A DNA stretch of 64,000 nucleotides from Jackrogersella multiformis (Eukaryota > Ascomycota > Sordariomycetes > Xylariales > Hypoxylaceae): positions 992,001 through 1,056,000 of the forward strand of contig CADCXD010000001.1 of NCBI GenBank assembly GCA_902806575.1, in the 5' to 3' direction. Shown here piece by piece: positions 12,107 through 21,370 of this stretch (within the stretch, counting starts at the first letter, position 1; the number at the start of each line of letters is the position of its first letter). The translations under genes were made by a program, and so were the position numbers. The notes beneath the pieces are model-generated. The model was not told where the DNA came from, ran no database searches, and saw only the letters and a program-made list of their open reading frames with translations.

Positions 12107-14031
12107 ATGAAGAACTCGGGAATAGAAAAAGAGACGGGAGTCCAAGACGGCGTGCCTAATGCTCAACCAAACTTACCTACGAGGGGAGCCCAGTCAGAAG
12201 ATGGCGAGATTTTAGAAAAATCCCACACTCAGGAGTCAAAATCGAACTCCATCAGCAACAGCAACTCGGATATCGCCAGCACCTACTCATACCACGAACG
12301 GCTCGATGTGCCAGAACAGCCGTGCTCGCGTGCCATCTCGCGGACCGTTTCCGAGGTGCGAGATGGGATTGAGTCGCGGCGGGATCTCGACCTGGAGCAG
12401 TGCCAGCTCGAAGAGAAGACAGCAATAGCCGCCACAGGGTCGGACCCCAGCGATCCCAACCTCGTAACCTGGGCCGGTCCCGAAGACCCGGATAACCCCA
12501 AGAACTGGGCCTTTTCCAAGAAATGGGGTGTCGTCTTCATCGTGTCCATCTTCACCCTCAACTCGCCCGTCTCGTCGTCCATGGTGGCCCCGTCCTTGAC
12601 CACTATCGGTGCGGAGTTGGTTATCCCGGAGCCCTGTAAGTCAAGAGCTTGCCCCTTTCAGGTTTTATAAAATGGGCCCTAAAACATGCTCCCCTTTCTC
12701 TAGTCCAGCAGAATATCGTCCTATCGATCTTCGTCCTGGCCTACGCCGTAGGCCCCCTAGCGTAAGAATCCCCTCTCTTTATTTTTTTCTCTTCTTCCCT
12801 ACTCTTCCCCCCCATCGTTCGTCCGCCACGCTAACCACCGCACCAAAGCTGGGGCCCCCTCTCCGAGATCTACGGGCGCGTGCCCATCCTGCAGCTCTCC
12901 AACCTGGGCTACCTCGGCTTCAACATCGGCTGCGGGTTCGCGCGCACCAAGGGCCAGATGATCGCCTTCCGGTTCCTGTCGGGGCTCGGGGGCTCGGCCT
13001 CCATGGCCATCGGCGGCGGCGTGCTGGGCGACCTGTTCGCGCCCGAGCAGCGCGGCCGCGCCATGAGCATGTACAGCCTCGCGCCGCTGCTCGGCCCCGC
13101 CATCGGCCCCATCGCGGGCGCCTTCATCACCGAGAACACCACCTGGCGCTGGGCCTTCTGGGCCACCTCCCTCGCCGACGCCGCCATCCAGGGCGCCGGC
13201 CTGCTCTTCCTCAAGGAGACCTACGCCCCCGTGCTCCTGGACCGCCGCCGCCGCGCCATCGCCGAGGACACCGGAAACCCCGCCCTGCGCACGCCGTACG
13301 ATGCGGCGCCGGGCCGCGGCAGCAGCCTCCGGAGCACCCTCGCCACCGCCATGACGCGGCCCTTCCGCCTGCTCGCCACCCAGGTCATCGTGCAGTGCAT
13401 CGCGCTGTACCAGATGTACGTGTACGGGCTGATGTACCTGCTCCTGGCGTCCTTCCCGTCGCTCTTCACCGCCCCGCCCCCCGCCGGCTACGGCATGAGC
13501 ACCGGGCTCGGCGGGCTCAATTACCTCAGCCTGGGCCTGGGCTTCTTCCTGGGGGCGCAGGTGTGCGCGCCGCTCCAGGACCGCGTGTACGCGCGCCTCA
13601 AGACGCGCTACGGCGTCGGCAGGCCCGAGTTCCGCGTGCCCATGATGGCGCCGGGCGCCGTGCTCATCCCCGCGGGGCTGCTGGTGTACGGGTGGACGGC
13701 GGAGTATAAGACGCACTGGATCTGGCCGAATATCGGGGCTGTGATCTTCGCCACCGGCGCCATCATGTGCTTCCAGTGCCTGCAGGGCTTCCTCGTGGAC
13801 GCGTACCCGCGGTACGCGGCGAGCGCCGTGGGCGCCGCCACGGTTCTGCGCTCGCTCGCCGGCTTCGGCTTCCCGCTGTTCGCGCCCTCCATGTACGACC
13901 GCCTGGGCTACGGCTGGGGCAACACGCTCATGGCCTTCCTGGGCATCCTGATAGGCTGGCCCGGCCCCGTGCTGCTGTGGAGGTACGGCGAGGGGCTGAG
14001 GAGGAGGAGTCCGTTCGCGGCCGGGGGTTAG
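12107..14031 (+). CDS. MFS transporter, DHA1-like (polyamine/drug exporter type)
   Basis: A twelve-helix proton-coupled transporter of the plasma membrane; the substrate cannot be read from sequence. Three exons (12107-12635, 12704-12761, 12849-14031), with introns of 68 and 87 bp, encode 589 residues. The first 120 or so residues are a hydrophilic, Ser/Glu-rich cytosolic tail ending in the family signature PEDPDNPKNW. TM1 follows. Exon 2 is only 58 bp and encodes most of TM2. Exon 3 opens with the motif-A signature WGPLSEIYGR, then GCGFA, FLSGLGGSA, the motif-C-like LGPAIGPIAGAF, and TWRWAFW; the C-terminal half has the second set of helices. I chose the ATG at 12107 because the two codons before it are GTG. 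Exon 3 is strikingly GC-rich against the flanking AT-rich DNA, so other frames are open as artefacts. The family includes TPO1/FLR1-like exporters. Confidence 0.92.
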
Positions 14032-14540
14032 GTAGTGAGTGAGTGAGTAGCCTGGTCGTGGGGTAAGATCTGGATCTGTTTATGAGAAGGATGTGAGGGG
14101 AGAGGGAGAGGGAGAGGGAGAGGGAGAAGATCGATATTTACACTAGTACACGGAGAAAAACGCATTACAAATGGCGTTAGTACATTTCAAACTGGGGCGC
14201 GTTATGGTATCACATAGAGGCATTAGAGTGGATATACCAACATCATTAACGGGTTCACGATGCATTAATTGCAATAGATAGGAGTCATGCAATAAGATCA
14301 TGAGTTTTGGCTTTAACACATTTGTCTACCTAATTCCCAGCTGAAGCATCCGCAAACGCCTCGTCCGAACCCTACCACTGAATACCAACTATCAAATCCA
14401 GCCTCTGAATGCGGGGCAAAATGGACGAAACACATAGGTACATGGCTGGTGGATGCTGTCGTGATCTGGTGCGTTATAAAGTTGCGAGAAAAGGATATGT
14501 AATCCGTATAGCAAGTTACAATGCGGCTCTGGCTGGCGGT
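14032..14540. other. Spacer between convergent MFS and La genes
   Basis: Probable 3' untranslated regions of both neighbours. It holds a GGGAGA microsatellite (listed separately) and otherwise nothing recognisable. Confidence 0.5.
14096..14128. repeat. GGGAGA microsatellite
   Basis: About five tandem copies of a six-base GGGAGA unit lie just downstream of the MFS stop codon. Confidence 0.9.
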
Positions 14541-15996
14541 TTACGCGGCGTTGGCAACAGCCTCCTTGGTGTCAACCTTCTTGGCCGGGGGCGCGTCTTT
14601 GGCAACGTCCTCATCACGACCTCGCTTTCCATTGGTGCGGCCTTCTCGTTCCTTGATAATTTTCTGGCCTTCCTTACTGGTGTTGATCCTAGGCGTCTCA
14701 TTGTCGCGCGGGACAGGCTGCTCCTCCTTCGTGCGGTCATTTTCGTTCTGTGGACGATCTCTGCCCCGGCCGCGATTGTTGCCTCGACCACGGCCACGAT
14801 TATCACCACGACCGCGATTGTCACGGCGGCCACCACGACGGTCGTTGAAGCCGTCTCGTCGGTCGTCCTCGCGACGCTTCTTCCAGTTATCCGGATCGGA
14901 TCCTCGGCGGTTGTCTCGAGAATCGTGAGATCCTCGACCGGCTCTACCACCACGGTGGCCTTGTTGACGCTGGCCGTGGCTGTGGTCCTTCGGAAACATG
15001 CCAATTCGGCGTTCTTCTTCTTTGGACTGACGCTCGTATTCGATTTTGGGCATGATCATTAAGGGATGATCCTTCCATTGAGGCTCAGTCTCCAGTTCAT
15101 AGAACTTCGATGCAGTCTCTGCATCGGCCCACTCGACAAAGATAGAACCCTTGAACGGCTTTTCCTTGTCCTCTTCATTGCGACGCAGGCGAACAGCGTT
15201 AATCTCCCCAAATTGAGAGAGGAATGTCTCAATATCGAATTGAGTCGATTTTTCTTCTTCGCCAAAACCCTTGATGTAGGTGCTGCGTTCATCAATCTTG
15301 CGGGTCAATTTGTCGCTCGGCTCACACGGTTGCTTTCGACGAACTGTCTCTTCACCCTCAGGACCTTCAAGAACAAGGTGATCACTCGTCTTGAGAGCAT
15401 CGACGACAGCTGAGTAGGGTTTGAACCGTCGCATTCGCGCAAAGCTACAGAGCAGGGAAAGCAGCACAGGCTTGTTGGTTGATCCCTCGGTCTTCCCCCA
15501 CAGGAACTTGTCGTTAGGCAAGTTGCTATCGCTGAAATAGAACTCGACCTAAGAAATAATGGTTAGAAACGATTGCTAGAGTTAAAAGGAGGAAGAGATC
15601 AATTCTTACCTGCCAGCGGATAGCCTTGTGATCATCCGAATCGGGAAGAACAGATGGGTCAGACTTCTGTCTGGTGGGACATCCATTCCTGTTCACCTTC
15701 AGCATACCCTTGGGGGGGTTGCGAGTTGTTGGCCACTTTCGCTTCTTAGGTTTGGCCTTACTGTCTTCCTTGCCCTCGTCCTTATGGGCCTCGGTTGCGT
15801 CAACCGTTTCTTCGTCCTTGATTTCGTCCTTGACTTCATCCTTGGCCTCGACAGTATCCTGGACGTTGCCCTCCGACTCTTCGTTGTGCTCGATCTTGAC
15901 ATCGGCAACTTCTTGACTGTTGGTCTCGGGAGCAGCAGGGGAAATCTCGACGGGACTCTCCACACCCTCAACGGGCTTGGTATCTTGATCACTCAT
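14541..15996 (-). CDS. La protein (Lupus La / Lhp1 homologue)
   Basis: An RNA-binding chaperone that protects the 3' UUU-OH ends of RNA polymerase III transcripts, aiding tRNA and small-RNA maturation in the nucleus. Two exons on the minus strand (15610-15996 and 14541-15548, intron 61 bp) give 464 residues. The first 90 or so residues are acidic (Glu/Asp/Lys-rich). A basic segment (PKKRKW) precedes the La motif, which straddles the intron: KAIRWQ then VEFYFSDSNLPNDKFLW. After the La motif comes an RRM (STYIKGFG as RNP2-like, GSIFVEWAD as RNP1-like). The C-terminus is an RGG/RGR-rich tail followed by a Lys-rich end. I start at MSDQ (15996). An in-frame ATG fourteen codons upstream is less likely given family N-termini. 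Pairing of La motif and RRM makes the call secure. Confidence 0.95.
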
Positions 15997-16497
15997 ATTG
16001 GTGACAAGAGGGGAGCTCCCGAAGGGGAATGACTCCAAGGTAGTATAGGTTGAACAGAGGATTGATACGATGAGTTAAGTGTAGTAAGGCCAGGAAGGGA
16101 TGTGTTATCGTCGTCTCAATGTAGGTCGGGTGAATAGGCAATGAATACGAAAGTAAAGAAGAAATGGGATTGGGAGTAGTTGAAGTGTAGAATTGTAGAA
16201 TTGTAGAAATGATTGATGATTGATGGTTGGTGATTGACGCGGGGCAGGCCGCAGAACAAATCGCGGCGGGGAGTCACGATCAGAAACAAGCTTGTCCAAT
16301 CAATGCGACAGCGATAATAAAAAGGAACAGTCAATGATCTTGACGAGATATGTAGCTCTTGGCGAAAGAGAATCAATGTGAAGGTATGAGAAATAAGAAT
16401 CGATCAGGTATTTTGGTTACAGAGAGCGGTTAGAAGAAGTTGTTGAAAGAAGAATTTCTCAAGATGGAGAAAGTTTTTGAAGCTTTGGTAGTTTATA

Positions 16498-16534
16498 GTA
16501 GGTACCTAGGACCTAGGTAGTTAACGGTACCTAG
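16498..16534. repeat. GGTACCTAGG palindromic repeat
   Basis: Contains GGTACCTAGG, ACCTAGGTAG and GGTACCTAG words, the same family as the neighbouring cluster. Confidence 0.8.
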
Positions 16535-16701
16535 TAGAGTTCGAGGTGCAGAAGAAAGTTACAGAGATCTTAGTGGGCAGGTGGGCTACTATGTAGGTGG
16601 GAAGCTCCACAGTGGGAGGGTCCACAGGTTTTTTTTTTTCTCTCTAGGCGGGGCAGCAAGTTAATGTTAATTGGTCGAAGCCACCGTCCCTAGCTGCGAC
16701 G

Positions 16702-16860
16702 GCTAGGTACCTAGGTAGCTGCCCCGCTCTACCTAGGTAGGTACCTACCTACCCCTAGGCTTTAGTTATCCGGACAAACTTGCAGCTATCAGTCCGCCAG
16801 CCTGGGTACATTCCTATAACCTAGGTACCTTAGGTTAGGTACCTAGGTACCTAGGTAGCT
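16702..16860. repeat. Dense CCTAGG/GGTACC palindrome cluster
   Basis: At least six overlapping or neighbouring copies of ACCTAGGTA / GTACCTAC / TAGGTACCTA lie within 160 bases, each self-complementary over 8-14 bases. They could extrude as small cruciforms or mark a repeat-array insertion site. No coding potential. Confidence 0.85.
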
Positions 16861-17420
16861 CTTTTATTTTAATAAATGTTCTTTAGATCTACGATCTCCT
16901 ACTTTTAACCTAGACAATTCAGCATCACCCAATACGTGACCTTACCTAAGTACCTCCAGGGCTATATTAAATCTCATACGCCTCAATCAGTAGTATTTGG
17001 GTGCCCCCCTTTGCTCCATTTAGGAGACATGTCATTTCTCTGTATCGTGCCGTCGCTCCTCTGATAGCTGCAGCATCACCCGTCGTCGGTCGGCACGTTG
17101 CTCATGTCGATCCCCATCCACTATGGGCTGTTGGCGACACCCTTCAACTACATTTCCGCCAATCTATTCCACGTTGTTCAGTGCATTATTCTTAGTAATT
17201 TCATAATCTCTTATACTACCTACCAAAAATACAAATAATAACTATGGCAATCAAAGGAATATCGCCCGATGAATCCCTAGGTATTTAAGGAGTGGTCTCC
17301 CTAGCTATTCAATCCCCAAAAGTGCCTAGACCTTACTGAAGATTATACCTATTTCTATCCGTGGTCACTAGAGTGGCTTGTGATAGCACCAAGTATAATA
17401 CGTCTTTGGCCTATATCAGA

Positions 17421-18893
17421 TCATCTACCTCCAAGCCCAAGTGCTTCACGGCGAGACTTCGAATTCGGATCATAGTATGGCTTCTCCCCAATAGACACAA
17501 CTCGGTTGCCTTGGCGCTTCCCGACATAGTCACTAAATCGAAGTCAGCCTCATTCACTACACTGATGTTCACCTTCAATCATGACTTACTTTGTAGCGGT
17601 GTGGAATACGGAGCGGCTATGTGTGACTTGTTAGAGCAATCATACAAGATCCGGGTCGCGGGAATGACTCACTTGTCCCAGATCGCGAGATCGTTCTTGT
17701 TCCATCTGAAACGAACCTGGAGATCATGGTTCTCGGCAATCAGCTGAAGGACTATGATATTGTTAACAACGTTCTTAGTTTCGGAAATGCGTAGTTTCGG
17801 GTACGATACAGTATGCTTTAAGGATCTCGCTCTCCCTTTCGGTGACTCCGTTGATCCAGCCGGCTTCGACCTGCTGAGCTGCGCCGAAGAGGCTCTTCCA
17901 TCCCGTCACTGGGTTGGTTCGAATAAGAGGACTGGTATATTTAGCAAACATACTCTAAATATGCTGGCAGCCTGCTTGTGGGTGCTTCTACTTACTGCTC
18001 TGCCCTGAAGTCAAGGCCGTGGTTTTCAGGGGAGCCCCGGTTTTGGTCAATGAGCTCCTCGCCGAAGTCATTCTGGACCTTCACGAACCCCGGTTGGTCG
18101 TGAGTGGCGGTTAGCGTCTCTGCAAGTCTCTGAATCGGCGGCGATAGCCTATCATAAACCTCATATCCTGACGCCCATAGTGTATCGCCGCCAGCATCCT
18201 CAGGAGGTCGGATAATCTTGAGGATAGCGTAGTCCGAAGGTATGTTCTCAAACGTGATGCTATTGGTATTGTTAGCAACGGGCTTTCTAGCGATTGGGGT
18301 GATTTCGCCGCGTACTCTGCGTGCCAGCCACGACTTGCAATATTCTTCGAGGAGGCAGTGAAACGATCCTTGTAGAACTTTCGATTTTGCTCGGATGAGA
18401 TGATAGATACTTCATCATCAAGGCGGCCATTCTCATCGACGGGAATTCCCCGTTTACTGTTTGATAGGGCATGTCGATGAAGTGTAGACGTCTCTGGCTT
18501 GCCAGTGAGTTTTCCGAGTCGGTCACCCAGAAGCTTCTGGTCGTCGATGTTGAGGTCTTGATTACGGAAGAACACGACACCTCGCTCGGAGACTTCCAAT
18601 AGTTAGATCCTCAACTCTCTAGGGTCTGGATGGTCCTTACTTAGGATCGCCAAGTCTCGAACCTTGGTGTCATCGTGTAAGATCTCGCTTAGCTGGAGGT
18701 TGGGGAATTCTCGACCGATGACTTTGGTAACATCGAATTGCTCATATGAATCAAGACTTCCGGAGTATTTCAGGGGTCCATCAAGTCTAGAGCTAGTTGA
18801 TGTTCTGACGGGCACGGTGCCAACAGACTTCTTGAGAGTCTCGTGGGTCAGCGCGTCAGATTGCACATCGATATCTGCTGCAGGAGGAGCCAT
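17421..18893 (-). CDS. TauD/TfdA-family 2-oxoglutarate dioxygenase
   Basis: A non-haem iron, 2-oxoglutarate-dependent dioxygenase of the taurine/sulfonate/2,4-D group; in fungi such enzymes oxidise sulfonates or similar small substrates in the cytosol. Naive reading shows only broken pieces, but seven exons join in frame: 18641-18893, 18316-18592, 17996-18259, 17810-17952, 17673-17751, 17590-17616 and 17421-17532. The six introns are 48, 56, 43, 58, 56 and 57 bp. The product is 384 residues. The facial triad is visible: His175 and Asp177 (GWHADITFE, split by intron 2) and His344 (SVFHTATND). A downstream Arg (KRQGNRVV, Arg354/358) should bind 2-oxoglutarate. DTLWASGYEVYDRLSP and TNPVTGWKSLF are typical of the fungal Jlp1-like group. 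The start is ATG at 18893; twelve upstream in-frame bases begin with TTG. The gene looks intact. Its substrate is unknown. Confidence 0.9.
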
Positions 18894-20085
18894 GGTATTT
18901 AACAATTCGTAAGAGATAATGCTCGAATATTTTATATGTCTAAATGGGCAATTGATTTTCTGAAGTAGAAAGCCTAGGCATATATTAGTTCAAAATCTAG
19001 AACATATTGAACTTCCATTCCACTTTATACATGGAGATTCCGCCATTAGACTCCACGTACATGCCAAACACTACAGCTGTCTCAATCGTATATCGGAATC
19101 ACGTCAACGACCTCGCTATCTTCGACGAATCGTCAAGGCGCTATGAGGCACCTCCAAATGAGATCAGATACCCCGCGAATAACGTCAAGCTGAGCAGTGA
19201 GCTTGTTCGGGGGTCCACGATTAGATTTCAACCAGTAAAATCCACATGACCCAATAGGCTTGAATGCTGTATGTTTCACAGATCATAATTCATGTTCATT
19301 GGCGTGGGATTTGACCGGTTATGCGCGTCTGGGTCTGGTGTATAGATTAGGTAGGTATCCAGACAGTTCTGCCTACTACCTAAGCTTCATCGTTGATATG
19401 GTACAAGTGGTTTAGAGTCACTCGTGAATACAGGGTGCCGTTAGAATATGTAGGATCTCGAACACTAGCCTTCCGTGTGTCATATCAGTTTATAATGTAA
19501 AGAATACGTCTGGCAAAGCAGGTCTACGTTCCTATTGCTCCGCCCTAGATCTACCTAAGTGTGTTGCTTGGAATACGTCATCGAGAATATTTAAAGAGAC
19601 GAATAAACCGGCGATTAGCATTTAACTTCTACCAAGATAAGACCTACGTTTGCTAAGTACAAAACAGCTATAGCCCTCGTGGCTTTGTGATGCTTATCTG
19701 TATACTCCGGTGCGGAGGATGGGGGTCAACACGTACATGAGAGCCAACGATCTATTTTACACTTGAAAAGCTAGAGTCCAAGAATGATGTATTTTATTTA
19801 TTTGTTATACTTAGTGCCCAGGCTATTTTAGCTTCGAAATACTTGTTGTTTTGATCCGATATAGGATATAGCTCGATGTTTGATACCCAACTAGAGTAAA
19901 ACCATTGCACAAGTCCAACATTCCTTTATTTCTTGCTGTGTAAAGACATCGATGTGCTTTCTTAACTCCGAGCTTCCAGTATTATATATTCGGCCTCTAA
20001 GGGACACAAGTAACTAGACTTTAAAGGATTGTGTAGTAAGTTGTAGTTGGCATAAATGCCGTTAAGGGGTGATGCAACTATCGAC
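18894..20085. other. Gene-free spacer
   Basis: Upstream region of the dioxygenase gene and downstream region of the epimerase gene. AT-rich, with no supported coding or RNA feature. A short open stretch at 19007-19249 has no motif. Confidence 0.5.
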
Positions 20086-20988
20086 TTATTCAACCTTTTT
20101 AATCAGCGGCAGTATTGTCTCCGCCGTTCGTGCCAACATTGCAGTGTAAAAGTCATCCCTCAAGACACCGCTGGAATGGTCCTTCAAGAACTGTAGGGTT
20201 CCTGCATCCACGTCCCACGGCTCGGCCTCCATCTGTTTCGATCCGAAACCACCGCCCGGAGTCCGATCGATTGGTGGCACAGCTTCGTGGGCCAGACCCC
20301 CTTTATATCCAATCTCACGCAGCGTCCGGATGATCAGGGGCCAGCCCATGCTCCCATCTCCCGGGGAAAGACGGTTGTTATCGCCGAGGTGGAAGTCGTA
20401 GAGCTTGTCACCGCACTTGCGTATTGCGGCGATGAGGTCGGGCTCTTCGAGGTTCATATGGAAGGTGTCGAACGCGATGCCGAGATTCGGCACATTCGCC
20501 TCGTCGATCAGTTGCAGTACTTGGGAAATGTTGGTGATCAAGTACGTCTCGAAGCGGTTGAGAGGCTCGATGGCTACGCGGATCCCCTTGTCCGCCGCGT
20601 GGAGCGCCACCTCTCGTACACCCTGCACGACCCATTGCCATTCATCCTGCGAGCTTGCGGTCGGGTGAAGCTTGCCTACTGTGCAAGGGACTACCGTTGC
20701 TATCTCTGCTCCTAGACCAGCGGCTAGGTCGACGACGCCTTTCATATAGTCGATCGTGGCTTCTCGCTGAGCGGGATCCACGGCGGCCAGATCTCGGGAG
20801 CCGTACATGAGTGCTACGGCCCCCCAACAAGAAATATTGTATTTCTTCAGGAGAGATTTTGTCTCGCTGATGGAGTAACGGGACGGCTCGCCGGCGAGCT
20901 CGATTGATGTGTAGCCAAGCGAAGAAGCCCTCTTGAGAGTTACCTCAAGGGGTTCGGGCCGCATCCACGTGTGTGTTGAGAGATGCAT
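20086..20988 (-). CDS. Sugar epimerase/isomerase, xylose-isomerase-like TIM barrel
   Basis: A metal-dependent (alpha/beta)8-barrel enzyme of the AP endonuclease 2 / xylose-isomerase-like superfamily, most like D-tagatose/D-psicose 3-epimerases that interconvert ketohexoses. It is a single exon of 300 residues. Four expected metal and catalytic ligands are in place: Glu147 in EPLNRFETYL, Asp174 in IAFDTFHMN, His200 in DFHLGDNN, and Glu235 in LAHEA. A Glu141 and an Arg in the same strand also fit the family. Length matches the usual 280-310 residues. There is no signal peptide, so it is probably cytosolic. It is transcribed divergently from the Zn-cluster regulator across a 382-bp promoter region with a compound inverted repeat, suggesting direct regulation. 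Other members act on inositol or hydroxypyruvate derivatives, so the substrate is not certain. Confidence 0.88.
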   Translation of the reverse strand: MHLSTHTWMRPEPLEVTLKRASSLGYTSIELAGEPSRYSISETKSLLKKYNISCWGAVALMYGSRDLAAVDPAQREATIDYMKGVVDLAAGLGAEIATVVPCTVGKLHPTASSQDEWQWVVQGVREVALHAADKGIRVAIEPLNRFETYLITNISQVLQLIDEANVPNLGIAFDTFHMNLEEPDLIAAIRKCGDKLYDFHLGDNNRLSPGDGSMGWPLIIRTLREIGYKGGLAHEAVPPIDRTPGGGFGSKQMEAEPWDVDAGTLQFLKDHSSGVLRDDFYTAMLARTAETILPLIKKVE

Positions 20989-21370
20989 ATTGAAGATCGT
21001 GTATTATCCAGCTTTAGATATAATTTAAGTGGGATTCTCCAATACATAACATGAGTTGCCTTACAAGTCAATATCTTGATGGTAAGTTCACTTTATATAC
21101 AAAAGTCTATCTCGGAGGCACGGCAAGTCTACTGAATACATCTTGAAATATTACCCAGTCCATAGCGACAAATCCGTACATGTTCGCATACTCGTTCCTA
21201 AGTGTGCTACATGTTGGTTGTCAGTAATAGATCGGGAGCCCATCTGACTGTAGGTAGGTAATCCCCGGACTTTCCGGATCGAGCAGGTCCGCACACCGCT
21301 GGACTTTGCGGACTTGCTCGTAAGCACTTAAAACACAACCTACATCCTAACATACTAACACGAAGAAGGT
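20989..21370. promoter_or_regulatory. Divergent promoter, epimerase / Zn-cluster regulator
   Basis: A 382-bp shared upstream region. It contains a CCGG-N5-CCGG element at 21265-21277, direct repeats GGACTTTCCGGA (21267-21278) and GGACTTTGCGGA (21301-21312), and an inverted repeat GAGCAGGTCCGC (21281-21292) with GCGGACTTGCTC (21308-21319). CGG half-sites in inverted or everted order are the usual targets of Zn2Cys6 regulators. Confidence 0.6.

Larger units (their letters stand above)
15997..17420. other. La promoter and repeat-rich spacer
   Basis: The La upstream region is followed by the densest CCTAGG/GGTACC cluster in the window (16498-16534 and 16702-16860) and a run of T (about 16629-16640). 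No gene is supported; the short open stretch at 17001-17195 lacks features. The right end contains the 3' side of the dioxygenase gene. Confidence 0.6.

Noticed and set aside
12609..13709. 366-codon and opposite-strand 305-codon open frames over the MFS gene
   Set aside because: They are Arg/Pro/Ala-rich artefacts of GC-rich third positions; the true frame carries all MFS motifs.
18260..18905. Reading the dioxygenase as a pseudogene
   Set aside because: Apparent stops and frame changes are all removed by canonical short introns, giving a full-length protein with all active-site residues.
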